Shown here: one piece after another, positions 8,177 through 17,247 of the stretch
Layout of the letters: the number at the start of each line of letters is the position of its first letter
How positions within the stretch are numbered: the stretch's first letter is position 1
Origin: Anaerolineae bacterium
GTDB lineage: Bacteria > Chloroflexota > Anaerolineae > Aggregatilineales > UBA3940
Reading direction: 5' to 3'
DNA: 64,000 nt
Assembly: GCA_016926255.1 (NCBI GenBank)
Contig: JAFGOY010000053.1
Coordinates: 1 to 64,000 of the forward strand
The notes under the pieces: generated by a model
Database searches by the model: none
Told to the model about the DNA's origin: nothing
What the model saw: only the letters and a program-made list of their open reading frames with translations
Position numbers and translations under genes: made by a program

Positions 8177-8926
8177 TCACTTAGTGACGTAGTAAGTGTG
8201 GCTCTCGATAGTCGGACCACACATCGAATCGGGGTGGACATCCAGAATGCCGGCACCCAGTGATGCGAGATAGTCGATAACATCGGCTTTCGGGATGAAG
8301 GTCATGTGCATGGGGGAGAGATTCAGCCGGGTCAGCAGGGTCTTTTCACCGACACCCAACGCTTTCAGGAAGGCATAGAGTCTCCGGCGGGGCTGAATAC
8401 GATTTCTCACACGGATGAAGCTCGGCAGCTGAAAAACCAGCAAGCCACCGGAATTCAGGACGCGGACGAATTCTTCAAGGTAGGCTTTGATCGCCGCACG
8501 GGTGGGGATGTGCTGCAACACACGTGCCGTGTAAATCATATCGAAATGGTTATCAGGGAACTGCCGGAGATCGCCAGAGGTGTTGAGAATGAACTCGCAG
8601 TTAGCGATGGACTGGTTCAACTGGCGGGCACGCTCGACCATCGGGGCGGAAATATCGACGCCGACCGCGAGAGAGAAATACGTCGACAGGGCGCGTGTCA
8701 GGCGGCCCAACCCGCAGCCAAAATCGAGTACCGACTCCCGCTTCGAAGAGCGGCCAAGCTGATCCGATTTCTGCATGACACCGGCGATCTCTTCTTCGCC
8801 GGTGCGGAAGAAGGCATCGAAATCCGGCTCCCCAGATTGACCTTTAGGGAGCGAAGTCAGTACCGCCCAGCAGGGGTCTAACTCGCCGAGTGTTTCCCAA
8901 TCCTGTTTGATCTTCGAGAGTGACAT
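8177..8926 (-). CDS. Class I SAM-dependent methyltransferase
   Basis: This 249-residue protein has motif I VLDFGCGLGRLTRAL (about residues 65-80), an acidic motif II in AVGVDIS, and HFDMIYTARVLQHIP as motif IV/V, all typical of class I Methyltransf_11/25 enzymes. An ATG at 8926 with AAGGA upstream is preferred over a start 66 bases earlier, whose extra residues resemble no methyltransferase. The substrate is unknown. It sits in the same orientation as the ABC ATPase gene upstream, 75 bases away, so co-transcription is possible. Confidence 0.88.
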   Translation of the reverse strand: MSLSKIKQDWETLGELDPCWAVLTSLPKGQSGEPDFDAFFRTGEEEIAGVMQKSDQLGRSSKRESVLDFGCGLGRLTRALSTYFSLAVGVDISAPMVERARQLNQSIANCEFILNTSGDLRQFPDNHFDMIYTARVLQHIPTRAAIKAYLEEFVRVLNSGGLLVFQLPSFIRVRNRIQPRRRLYAFLKALGVGEKTLLTRLNLSPMHMTFIPKADVIDYLASLGAGILDVHPDSMCGPTIESHTYYVTK

Positions 8927-9001
8927 CAACCATCCTTGAGTACAATTTCGCGCCGACGATAACCCGGCAATGATACAGTATCGAACCGGCAATTGCCATA
9001 A

Positions 9002-10084
9002 CTACCCGATCCGCACCCCGGTTGCCGGATCGAAATACAGCAATCCAGCCGGATCGATGGCACTGTAGATTGTATCCCCATGATGAACGGTAACGTCGAG
9101 GGGAAGCTGAAGCGACCATTCTTCTCCGCCGAGGTGAACATCGACCAGTTGGTAGCGTTCGGAGAAAAACTTCGTCACTTCGTCTACGACACCCGGCACC
9201 CCGTCAATGGCCAGATGAATATGTTCCGAGCGAATCCCCATTGTGATCGGGGAATTTGAGGGGAGATCATGCCGGATCGGGTACCCGCCGAAATTCTCAC
9301 CGTGCCACTTTCCTCCGATGGCCTGCCCCTGAAAGAGATTGATAGTCGGCACGCCGATGAAAGTCGCAACGACGATACCCTGTGGCGTTTCATAGAGTTG
9401 GCGATACGTCCCGATCTGCTCGATTTTTCCCTCGTTCATCACGGCTATCCGGTCGGCGAGGGCCATCGCTTCAAGCTGATCGTGGGTGACATAAATGGTC
9501 GTGACCGAAAACTCCGACAAAAGGCGCTTGAGTTCCAGGCGGGCCTTGCTGCGATAGGACGTATCCAGACTGGCAAAGGGTTCGTCACACAGCAGGATTT
9601 CCAGGTCGCGGGCAAGCGCCCTTGCGATGGAGACGCGCTGCCTTTCGCCACCGGAAAGCTGATCGGGGAATCGATCCAGCAGATGGTCAATATCGATGCC
9701 GGTGATCTCAGAAATTCGCAGCAGCCGTTCTGGGAGTTCTCCCTCACGTTTGCGCAGCCTCAGAAAGAAATCAATGTTCAATCGACTGACCCAGTGGGGC
9801 ATCAGGGCGTCTTCCTGAAAAACCATCCCCACCCCTCTTTCCTCGTGCGGGATTTCGTCCAGTGGGATGTTGTCATATAACACGGTTCCGCTGTCGGGCG
9901 TTTCCAACCCGGCGATCAGCCTCAACAACGTGGTTTTCCCACAACCAGATGGCCCCAGCAGGGCCAGCGTTTCACCCGGATAGATCTTGAGTGATACATC
10001 GTCGACAGCGACAGCCACAGCCCCGGCGTCCCCATCATCCTGGATAAACTTCTTCGTGACACGCTCTACGATAACGGTCGTCAT
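9002..10084 (-). CDS. CUT1-type ABC transporter ATPase (MalK/UgpC/MsmK-like), without permeases nearby
   Basis: This 360-residue ATPase has Walker A GPSGCGKTT, signature LSGGERQRVSIARAL, Walker B LLCDEPFASLD and the His switch YVTHD. A C-terminal TOBE-type regulatory domain (about residues 240-350) containing MGIRSEHIHLA follows. This architecture serves carbohydrate importers of the CUT1 class. No binding protein or permease is adjacent, so it may be a shared ATPase of the MsmK kind. The CUT1 permease pair at 31931-33492 in this window also lacks an ATPase and is a possible partner (inference). Confidence 0.9.
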   Translation of the reverse strand: MTTVIVERVTKKFIQDDGDAGAVAVAVDDVSLKIYPGETLALLGPSGCGKTTLLRLIAGLETPDSGTVLYDNIPLDEIPHEERGVGMVFQEDALMPHWVSRLNIDFFLRLRKREGELPERLLRISEITGIDIDHLLDRFPDQLSGGERQRVSIARALARDLEILLCDEPFASLDTSYRSKARLELKRLLSEFSVTTIYVTHDQLEAMALADRIAVMNEGKIEQIGTYRQLYETPQGIVVATFIGVPTINLFQGQAIGGKWHGENFGGYPIRHDLPSNSPITMGIRSEHIHLAIDGVPGVVDEVTKFFSERYQLVDVHLGGEEWSLQLPLDVTVHHGDTIYSAIDPAGLLYFDPATGVRIG

Positions 10085-10169
10085 GAAATACTCCTGATGA
10101 CTGCATAAAAGCCGATGAGACTTGATCTACCGGATATTATACGGTCGGCACGATAGATGAAAAATCGGC

Positions 10170-10199
10170 TTGACACAAGAACGTATGTTCGGGGATAAT
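10170..10199 (+). promoter_or_regulatory. Promoter with embedded LexA-type (SOS) box
   Basis: TTGACA at 10170-10175 and GATAAT at 10194-10199 have an 18-bp spacer. Inside the spacer, at 10179-10190, is GAACGTATGTTC. This fits the Gram-positive LexA/DinR consensus GAAC-RNRY-GTTC exactly. It suggests that the downstream radical SAM gene is repressed by LexA and induced by DNA damage. Confidence 0.65.
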
Positions 10200-10241
10200 A
10201 GCCGCGAACGTTAAACCTTTTGGTTATCAGGACAAGGCGTA

Positions 10242-11120
10242 GTGATCAAAGAGATACAGGCCAGGGTGATGCTCTCACACGTCAGGCAGCCGGACACGTG
10301 GTTTGGCCTGAAATACAATATGAACATCTATCGCGGCTGCCAGCACCAGTGTATCTACTGCGATTCGCGGAGCGAGTGCTACCAGATCGAGAATTTTTCG
10401 GACGTGTTGGTCAAGGTCAACGCCATCGATCTGTTGAAGCGCGAGCTGCCGAGCAAGCGCGTCAGGGGCATGATCGGTACCGGGTCGATGAGCGATCCGT
10501 ATACACCGGTCGAGAAAACCTACAACCTCACCGGGCAGGCGCTCGAACTGTTCGCCCTGTACCGCTTCCCGGTTCACATCATCACCAAGAGCGACCTGGT
10601 GCTCAAAGACCTCGACACGCTGGTGGCGATCAACCAGACGCGGGCGAACGTCACCTTCACTGTCACCGCTGCCGACGACGATCTCGCGGCGAAGGTCGAA
10701 CCCGGCGCGCCGCGTCCCTCAGCCCGCTTCGAGGCGATGGCAAAGCTGGCCGCGCACGGCATTCACACCGGCGTCACCCTGATGCCGATCCTCCCCTTCA
10801 TCGAGGACAGCAAAGAGAACATCGGGGAGATACTCAGGCAGGCCAGCGATTCGGGGGTGACCTATGTCATTGCTTCGCTGGGGATGACCCTCCGCGACCG
10901 TCAGAGGGCCTATTATTACGACAAGCTCGACCGGCTGTTCCCCGGAGTCAGAGATCGATACCGGGCGCGATATGGAGATCGATATTCCTGCCCGGCCAAC
11001 GAGGTCGGCGAACTGTGGGAGCATTTCCACGCACTGTGTGAAGCGTACAAGCTCTCGACGAGGATCGACAGCTACCAGCCCGGCGGGCCGGTTTTCGACC
11101 AGCTTCCGCTGTTCGAATAA
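10242..11120 (+). CDS. Radical SAM protein, SPL (spore photoproduct lyase-like) family
   Basis: This 292-residue protein has the radical SAM cluster motif CQHQCIYC (about residues 33-40, CxxxCxxC) and continues with a partial TIM barrel. It resembles the short SPL-family/Rv2578c-like proteins found widely outside spore formers, with the conserved segments IYRGC, GTGSMSDPYTPVE, ITKSDLVLKDL and GVTLMPILPF. The start is GTG with GGACAAGG upstream. True spore photoproduct lyase repairs UV dimers; the function of this shorter subfamily is not established. The LexA-type box in its promoter supports a role in the DNA-damage response. Confidence 0.85.
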   Translation: MIKEIQARVMLSHVRQPDTWFGLKYNMNIYRGCQHQCIYCDSRSECYQIENFSDVLVKVNAIDLLKRELPSKRVRGMIGTGSMSDPYTPVEKTYNLTGQALELFALYRFPVHIITKSDLVLKDLDTLVAINQTRANVTFTVTAADDDLAAKVEPGAPRPSARFEAMAKLAAHGIHTGVTLMPILPFIEDSKENIGEILRQASDSGVTYVIASLGMTLRDRQRAYYYDKLDRLFPGVRDRYRARYGDRYSCPANEVGELWEHFHALCEAYKLSTRIDSYQPGGPVFDQLPLFE

Positions 11121-11126
11121 TCCCTG

Positions 11127-11735
11127 CTATAAAAAGTGTCCCCGGTCGTTCAGGCGCACCAGCAGCGGCGGATCGTAGAGCATGATCTCGGTCAGACTGC
11201 AATTGCTCAGTTTGAACGTCCACCGGGTGCTGCCGTTCAGTCCCAGCAGCAGGCGGACGATCCCCTTCAACGGGCCGCCATGTGAGACGATCAGCACCGT
11301 TTCATCCTGGCGATTCGCCTCGATGTCGGCGAGGAATGCCCGCAGGCGTGCAACGAATTGATCCATCGGCTCGCCTTCGGGCGGGGTATTGCTGCGATCC
11401 GTGATCCAGGCGGACAGTTCATCGGGCCACTGCTCGCCGATCTCGTCGAAGGATAGTCCTTCGAACACCCCGAAGGACATCTCACGAAGACGCGGGTCTG
11501 GCCGGACTTCCAGCCCGGTTCCCCGGCTGACGATCGCCGCCGTCTCCCAGGCGCGTTCCAGGTCGCTGGCATAGATGGTGTCGATACTATACGACTCCAT
11601 CCTCGGCGCGAGGCGCGCCGCCTGTTCGCGCCCGGCCTCGTTCAACGGGATGTCGGTCTGACCCTGGTAGCGATGCTGGTGGTTCCAATCGGTCTGGCCG
11701 TGCCGGACAAGCAAAAGACGGATCATTCTGTGCAT
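11127..11735 (-). CDS. cobC: Histidine phosphatase, probable alpha-ribazole-5'-phosphate phosphatase
   Basis: This 202-residue phosphoglycerate-mutase-superfamily enzyme has the catalytic LLVRHGQTDWN motif (phospho-accepting His about residue 12) and the second catalytic His in VLIVSHGGP. Its position as the last gene of a cobT-cobS-cobU cluster makes dephosphorylation of alpha-ribazole phosphate (or cobalamin-5'-phosphate) the likely reaction. The sequence family alone would not exclude another phosphomonoesterase role. AGGAG lies just before the ATG. Confidence 0.82.
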   Translation of the reverse strand: MHRMIRLLLVRHGQTDWNHQHRYQGQTDIPLNEAGREQAARLAPRMESYSIDTIYASDLERAWETAAIVSRGTGLEVRPDPRLREMSFGVFEGLSFDEIGEQWPDELSAWITDRSNTPPEGEPMDQFVARLRAFLADIEANRQDETVLIVSHGGPLKGIVRLLLGLNGSTRWTFKLSNCSLTEIMLYDPPLLVRLNDRGHFL

Positions 11736-11782
11736 TTGCTCCTATAAAAGCTCGCTGACGTTTCTACCACTACGCTGATCGT

Positions 11783-12340
11783 TTACTTCACGCGCATTTG
11801 AATCCCGGCCACCATCAAAATGACCTCGTCGGCGGCCTCGGCCACTAATTGATTCGCCCGCCCCAGCAGGTCGCGGAAAGCCCGCCCGGCTGCCGACGGC
11901 GGGACGACCCCCATCCCCACTTCGTTCGAGACGACGATCATGTCGGCGTCGATTTCCGATGCACAGCGAACAATCGCGCAGACCTCGTCCCGCATCTCCT
12001 GCTCGATGGTCGAATCGAAATAAGACCCGTCATCCTCCGCCGATGCCATCGACAGCAATATATTCGAGACGAGCATCGACAGGCAGTCGACCAGGACGAC
12101 CTTTGCATCGCCCACCGCCGACCGGATCGCACCGGCAGGATTTTGCGACGCTTCCACCGTTCGCCATGCTGCCGGTCGATTCTCCCGGTGCTGGCGGATA
12201 CGTTCGGCCATCTCCTCGTCTTTCGCTTCGGCGGTGGCGACCATCAATACCCGGTCGCCGCCGATTTCCTCTGCACGCGCCTCGGCGTAAGTGCTTTTCC
12301 CGCTCCGCACGCCGCCGAGCACAAAAATGAGATTCCCCAT
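11783..12340 (-). CDS. cobU: Adenosylcobinamide kinase / adenosylcobinamide-phosphate guanylyltransferase
   Basis: This 185-residue bifunctional enzyme (CobU/CobP family) has the N-terminal P-loop GGVRSGKSTYAE, the guanylylation-region pattern IRQHRENRPAAWRTVE (the catalytic His is in this stretch), VLVDCLSML and VSNEVGMGVVP. It phosphorylates adenosylcobinamide and converts it to adenosylcobinamide-GDP in nucleotide-loop assembly of cobalamin. The ATG lies 3 bases after the end of cobS, so the two are co-transcribed. Confidence 0.95.
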   Translation of the reverse strand: MGNLIFVLGGVRSGKSTYAEARAEEIGGDRVLMVATAEAKDEEMAERIRQHRENRPAAWRTVEASQNPAGAIRSAVGDAKVVLVDCLSMLVSNILLSMASAEDDGSYFDSTIEQEMRDEVCAIVRCASEIDADMIVVSNEVGMGVVPPSAAGRAFRDLLGRANQLVAEAADEVILMVAGIQMRVK

Positions 12341-12343
12341 TGT

Positions 12344-13078
12344 TCATCCATTCAAAGCTGTATAACCCACCAGAACACAGACTTCGATCACTTCGCAGAT
12401 CGCGCCGTATGTGTCGCCGGTCAATCCCCCAATCCGCTTCACGAAGAAGCGTCCCAGGGCCAGACAAACAACAATCGCGCCCCCGGCGAAGATCATCCCC
12501 ACCCAGCACCCGCCGAACCATGCCACCAGCCCGGCGATTACGCCTGCCATCAAAAGCTGTTTCCACCCGGCGTGATCCTTCATCGCCCGGCCCAGCCCAT
12601 CCGCGCGGGCATAGGGGAAGGCGACCACCGCCAGCGACATCGCCCAGCGGCCCAGCACCGCCGCCATGATCGGCGCGACGGTCTGCCCACCAAGCGAGGC
12701 AACCGCCGCCGCTTTCGCCAGCAGCGCCAGAACGCCCCCCACCACGCCGAAGGCCCCGACCCGCGAATCGCGCATGATGTCGAGCCGCCGCTCGACGGTA
12801 TATCCGCCGAACACGCCGTCGCAGGTATCCATCAACCCGTCGAGGTGCAGGGCGCGGGTCAGCACCACCCACAGGGTGACGACGATCACCGCAGAGACAG
12901 CGGTCGGCAGGACGAGATCGAGCAGCAGTCTGGCCGCCGCCAGTATTCCACCCAGAACGAGGCCAACCAGCGGAAAGTATCCCACCGCGTGTCCCATTTC
13001 CTCCGGCGTGAAAAGCCGTTTGATAACAGGCGGCAGGATCGACAAAAACTGGAAGGCAGCCAGCAGCCCGATCATCAT
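12344..13078 (-). CDS. cobS: Adenosylcobinamide-GDP ribazoletransferase (cobalamin synthase)
   Basis: This 244-residue integral membrane protein has about six or seven transmembrane helices and the family motif ALHLDGLMDTCDGVFGG, an Asp-rich metal-binding loop, followed by RLDIMRDSRVGAFG. It joins adenosylcobinamide-GDP with alpha-ribazole at the membrane to form the lower loop. Its start overlaps the stop of cobT by four bases (ATGA), indicating translational coupling. Confidence 0.95.
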   Translation of the reverse strand: MMIGLLAAFQFLSILPPVIKRLFTPEEMGHAVGYFPLVGLVLGGILAAARLLLDLVLPTAVSAVIVVTLWVVLTRALHLDGLMDTCDGVFGGYTVERRLDIMRDSRVGAFGVVGGVLALLAKAAAVASLGGQTVAPIMAAVLGRWAMSLAVVAFPYARADGLGRAMKDHAGWKQLLMAGVIAGLVAWFGGCWVGMIFAGGAIVVCLALGRFFVKRIGGLTGDTYGAICEVIEVCVLVGYTALNG

Positions 13079-14130
13079 CCCTCCCGATCCGAGACGCCCG
13101 CATCGTCGAAGGTCGCCATCTCCGAGAGGATGCGGCAGGCGGCTTCGGCCAGCGAAATCGCCAGCGCCGCGCCTGTCCCCTCCCCCAGGCGCATATCCAT
13201 GTCGAGGAGCGGGGACAATCCCAGCCAGTCCAGCATGATCCGGTGACCGCGTTCCTGGGATTGGTGTGCAGCGATCAGGTAAGGCCGGACGCCCGGTGAA
13301 AGCGTCACCGCGATCATCGCCGCCGCCGTCGAGATGAAGCCGTCGATCACCACCGGGACGCGCCGTGAGGCCGCCCCGATCATCAGCCCGGCCAGCCCGC
13401 CGATCTCGAAGCCGCCAAGTTTGTGCAATAGTTCTAACCCATCTTCCGGGTTGGGGTTGTTCGCTTCCAGCGCACGTTCGACCACCGCCGCTTTGCGGGC
13501 TAACCCAGCATCGTCGATCCCGGTGCCCCGCCCGACCACTTCCGCCGGGGGCTGCCCGGTGATCGCCGCCGCAATCGCCGCCGAGGGGGTGGTATTGCCG
13601 ATCCCCATCTCGCCCGTGCCGACGATGTCGATCTGCCGCTGTTCGATCAGGCTCACGGCGATCTCGATCCCGGCTTCGATGGCCTGCACCGCCTGCGCCG
13701 GGGTCATCGCCGGGCCAACGGCAATATTGGCCGTCCCGTAACCGATCTTGTTCACCAGCAGGTCGGGATGCGGGTCGAGATCGGCGGCCACGCCCATATC
13801 GACGATGACGATCTCCGCGCCAACATGCCGCCCCAGCACGTTGATCGCCGCGCCGCCGTTGAGAAAATTGTTCACCATCTGGGTGGTGACGACCTGCGGA
13901 TAGGCGCTGACACCCTCGGCAACCACGCCGTGATCACCGGCCATCACCACAACCGCCTTCCGCTCGATGCGCGGCGCGGCACTCCTAGCAATACCGGCCA
14001 GTTGTATCGACAGTTCCTCCAGGCGGCCCAGGCTTCCGGTCGGCTTGGTCAGCCGGTTCTGCCGCTGGCGGGCAGCGGCGGCGGCCTGTTCGTCATAAGG
14101 GGGAATTTCGGGCAGGGAAAGCTGAGTCAA
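13075..14130 (-). CDS. cobT: Nicotinate-nucleotide-dimethylbenzimidazole phosphoribosyltransferase
   Basis: This 351-residue CobT has VVVMAGDHGVVAEGVSAYP, GTGEMGIGNTTPSAA and DGFISTAAA, covering the substrate pocket, and a C-terminal GEGTGAALA stretch that carries the catalytic Glu. It activates the lower-ligand base using nicotinate mononucleotide. It is the first gene of a four-gene lower-ligand operon. Because this set has no corrin-ring genes, it suits cobinamide salvage unless those genes are elsewhere. I looked for a cobalamin riboswitch in the 114 bases upstream and saw none. Confidence 0.95.
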   Translation of the reverse strand: MTQLSLPEIPPYDEQAAAAARQRQNRLTKPTGSLGRLEELSIQLAGIARSAAPRIERKAVVVMAGDHGVVAEGVSAYPQVVTTQMVNNFLNGGAAINVLGRHVGAEIVIVDMGVAADLDPHPDLLVNKIGYGTANIAVGPAMTPAQAVQAIEAGIEIAVSLIEQRQIDIVGTGEMGIGNTTPSAAIAAAITGQPPAEVVGRGTGIDDAGLARKAAVVERALEANNPNPEDGLELLHKLGGFEIGGLAGLMIGAASRRVPVVIDGFISTAAAMIAVTLSPGVRPYLIAAHQSQERGHRIMLDWLGLSPLLDMDMRLGEGTGAALAISLAEAACRILSEMATFDDAGVSDREG

Positions 14131-14244
14131 AAGTGCTTCCTCACAGTTCTATGGTCAGGCAAACGAGATTATCTTACCACCGCTCCGGCCCGAACAATAA
14201 AAGAGGTCGATACAGGAAAAACAACGTGGTAGACTCCTTTCACC

Positions 14245-16566
14245 ATGACTCCACAGCATCGATCCACCGCAGCAACCGATACAGCCCGACGCCACATTCA
14301 CGTCGATGGCGTGGTGCAGGGAGTCGGCTTCCGCCCCTTTGTCTACGGACTGGCGGCCCGTTTCGATCTGACCGGCTGGGTGCTCAACTCCTCCGCCGGG
14401 GTCGATATCGAGGTGCAGGGGCCGCCCGCCGATCTCGACACATTCCAGGCAGCAATCAGCGCCGAAGCGCCCCGGCTGGCCCGCATCGACCGGGTGGCGG
14501 CGCAGCCGGTGCCTCTCGACGGCACCGACACGGTCTTTTCGATCCGCCACAGCGCCAGCAGCGCGGGATCGTCGCTCGTCTCGCCCGACGTGGCGACCTG
14601 CCCCGACTGCCTCGCCGAAATCTTCGACCCGGCCAACCGGCGCTATCGCTACCCCTTCACCAACTGCACCAACTGCGGCCCGCGCTACACGATCATCCGC
14701 TCGATGCCCTACGACCGCCCGGCAACGACAATGGGAATATTCGAGATGTGCCCCGACTGCCTCGCCGAGTACGAAAATCCGCTCGACCGGCGCTTCCATG
14801 CCCAGCCCAACGCCTGCCCGGTCTGCGGGCCACGTGTCGAGCTGGTAGGCACGTATCTACCCACCGGGCCAGATGACGACATCGCAAAGGCGGCGGTGCT
14901 GCTGCATGATGGTGCGATCCTGGCCGTCAAGGGCCTGGGGGGATTTCATCTTGTTTGCGATGCTACTGATCGGGCAGCGGTCGCCCGGCTGCGGGAGCGA
15001 AAACATCGCCCCGACAAGCCCTTCGCGGTGATGATGTCGTCGCTGGAGCAGGTGTGGGAATACTGCCACCTTGTCGACGAGGAAGCGGCGCTGTTGACGA
15101 GCGTCAGCGCACCGGTCGTGCTGCTCTATCAAAAGGCCGGATCAGGGATCGCGCCGAACGTCGCCCCGGACAACCCGATGCTGGGCGTCATGCTCCCTTA
15201 CACGCCCCTGCATCACCTGCTGCTGCACGATGCCGGTGTCCCGCTGGTGATGACCAGCGGCAACCTGAGCGGCCTGCCGATTATCACCGGGAACGGCGAG
15301 TCACAGGAAAAGCTAGGCGACATTGCCGACGCCTTTCTGCTCCACGACCGCCCGATCCACATGCGCTGCGACGACGCTGTCTGGTGGGTGGATCGCTTCG
15401 CCGGGGAGCAGGACGCCGCCCGGCAGCCCCTTCGACGCTCGCGGGGCGATGCCCCCTACCCGGTGCGGCTGCCCTGGCAGGCCGGACAGCCTATTCTGGC
15501 GACCGGCGCGGAGATGAAGAATACGCTGTGCCTGTTGAGCGGCCACGACGCAATCCTCAGCCAGCACATCGGCGAAGTCGATTCAATCGAGGCGCTCAAT
15601 TATTACCGGCAGGTGCTCGATCACCTCAGTTCGATCTTCAAGATCGCGCCGGAGATCGTCGTCCACGACCAGCATCCCGGCTACCTGACCACCCGGCTGG
15701 CCCACGAACTGGCCGAGGTCCATCAATTGGAGCGCATCGCCGTGCAGCATCACCACGCCCATATCGCCGCCTGCCTGGGCGAGCACGGACACAAAGGCCC
15801 GGTGATCGGCGTGGCCTTCGACGGCACCGGCTACGGCCCCGACGGGACGATCTGGGGCGGTGAGATACTGATCGCCAGCGTTGACGATTACGAGCGATTC
15901 GCTCACCTGGAATACCTGCCGCTACCCGGCGGCGAAGCGGCGATTCGCCGCCCTTACCGGATCGCCTGGGGATACCTGTTCACGCTGACCGGTACTATCC
16001 CCGACATTCCCGCGCTGGCCGGTTTCCCCGCGCAGGAAAAGCAGATCGTCGCGCAGCAGGTCGAACGGGGGATCAATGCCCCGCTGACCTCTAGCTGTGG
16101 GCGGCTGTTCGACACGGTTTCGGCGCTCACCGGTATTTGCCCGACCACCACCTTCGAGGCGCAGGCGGCGATTGCCCTGGAACTCGCCGCCCGTGAGAGC
16201 GATCTTTCCCGCATCGCTCCCTACCCATTCGAGATCGACGAAGAAGAGGTGATCCGCGTTGGCGGGATGCTAAACTCAATCGTGGAGGATGCCCGATCCG
16301 GGCGCAGAGTGAGCGACATATCAGCGGCATTCCACCACACCCTCGCGGCGATCAGCGTCGAGACCGCCAGACTCGCCCGCGCAAAGACCGGGCTGGACAC
16401 CGCCGCGCTATCGGGCGGGGTCTTTCAGAATCGACTCCTGCTCCGCCTGACCCGCGACGCGCTGCGGGCGGCAGGCTTCACCGTCCTAACTCACCGGCAG
16501 GTACCGGCCAACGACGGCGGACTCAGCCTGGGGCAGGCCGTGATCGGGCTGCACCGCACAACATAG
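14245..16566 (+). CDS. hypF: Carbamoyltransferase HypF ([NiFe] hydrogenase maturation)
   Basis: This 773-residue protein has all HypF modules in order. They are an N-terminal acylphosphatase domain (GVVQGVGFRPFVYGLA), two zinc fingers starting at CPDCLAEIFDP and CPDCLAEYENP (about residues 119-200), a YrdC-like domain (KGLGGFHLVCDA) and a C-terminal Kae1-like domain with QHHHAHIAACLGE and VAFDGTGYGPDGTIWGGE. It transfers the carbamoyl group from carbamoyl phosphate for the cyanide ligand of [NiFe] hydrogenase. No hypABCDE or hydrogenase genes are in the window. It is divergent from cobT. Confidence 0.95.
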   Translation: MTPQHRSTAATDTARRHIHVDGVVQGVGFRPFVYGLAARFDLTGWVLNSSAGVDIEVQGPPADLDTFQAAISAEAPRLARIDRVAAQPVPLDGTDTVFSIRHSASSAGSSLVSPDVATCPDCLAEIFDPANRRYRYPFTNCTNCGPRYTIIRSMPYDRPATTMGIFEMCPDCLAEYENPLDRRFHAQPNACPVCGPRVELVGTYLPTGPDDDIAKAAVLLHDGAILAVKGLGGFHLVCDATDRAAVARLRERKHRPDKPFAVMMSSLEQVWEYCHLVDEEAALLTSVSAPVVLLYQKAGSGIAPNVAPDNPMLGVMLPYTPLHHLLLHDAGVPLVMTSGNLSGLPIITGNGESQEKLGDIADAFLLHDRPIHMRCDDAVWWVDRFAGEQDAARQPLRRSRGDAPYPVRLPWQAGQPILATGAEMKNTLCLLSGHDAILSQHIGEVDSIEALNYYRQVLDHLSSIFKIAPEIVVHDQHPGYLTTRLAHELAEVHQLERIAVQHHHAHIAACLGEHGHKGPVIGVAFDGTGYGPDGTIWGGEILIASVDDYERFAHLEYLPLPGGEAAIRRPYRIAWGYLFTLTGTIPDIPALAGFPAQEKQIVAQQVERGINAPLTSSCGRLFDTVSALTGICPTTTFEAQAAIALELAARESDLSRIAPYPFEIDEEEVIRVGGMLNSIVEDARSGRRVSDISAAFHHTLAAISVETARLARAKTGLDTAALSGGVFQNRLLLRLTRDALRAAGFTVLTHRQVPANDGGLSLGQAVIGLHRTT

Positions 16567-16634
16567 ATGCGACCTTCCGCCTCGAATTGCATCAAAGAAT
16601 ACATGTCAGACACCGATCTATTTAAGGAGGCAGC

Positions 16635-17051
16635 ATGGCCGAAGCAACGATCAAATGGTTGGAAGCGAAACAATTCGTAGGCATCGACAGCACCGAGCAC
16701 GGCATCGTGATCGCCTCACCCGGCGAAGACGGGCGGATCGGCACCAAGCCCTCCGATCTGCTTCTGATGGCGCTGGGAAGCTGCACCGCCTACGACGTGG
16801 TCAACATCCTGCAAAAGAAGCGCCAGAAACTGACCGGGCTGGAAGTGCATGTTACTGCCGAGCAGCAGGCCGATCCGCCCTGGACGTTCCAGTCGTTCCA
16901 CGTGCATTACATCGTCAGGGGCCGCGATCTCGATGAGAAGGCAATTGAAAGCGCCATCGAGCTGTCTGACGAGAAATACTGCTCCGTCTCGGCGACGCTC
17001 AAGAAGGGCGTTCCGGTCACCCACGATTTCGAAATCGTCGAAGACGAATAG
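16635..17051 (+). CDS. OsmC/Ohr-family protein
   Basis: This 138-residue protein has the two family cysteines in LGSCTAYDVV and EKYCSVSATL. The spacing and the TKPSDLLLMALGSC segment match the YhfA-like branch of the OsmC superfamily. OsmC/Ohr proteins reduce organic hydroperoxides through these thiols, but the YhfA branch has no proven substrate. A strong AAGGAGG ends 7 bases before the ATG. It stands alone between hypF and the DUF4173 gene. Confidence 0.9.
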   Translation: MAEATIKWLEAKQFVGIDSTEHGIVIASPGEDGRIGTKPSDLLLMALGSCTAYDVVNILQKKRQKLTGLEVHVTAEQQADPPWTFQSFHVHYIVRGRDLDEKAIESAIELSDEKYCSVSATLKKGVPVTHDFEIVEDE

Positions 17052-17247
17052 AGCAAAAATCAAGAAGTCGTATCGAAACCACCCGGCAGTGGGAACAGGG
17101 TCATGTCACGATGGTGTGGGCGCGGCTGTTATGGAGTCACAACATCTGGCCGGGATTTCCGGCGGTAGTTTCTGGCAGTGCAGCGGCAGGTTTTGAGAGT
17201 TCGCCGCAGCCATAATACCCGGAACACATCAATCGTGAGGGGAAAAC

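Noticed and set aside
11849-13246. Long open frame on the plus strand opposite cobU/cobS
   Set aside because: It is antisense to well-recognised cob genes, with composition typical of a GC-rich shadow frame.
14131-14244. Cobalamin riboswitch upstream of cobT
   Set aside because: The interval is too short and I do not see the conserved B12-box (GCCACTG-type) core on either strand.
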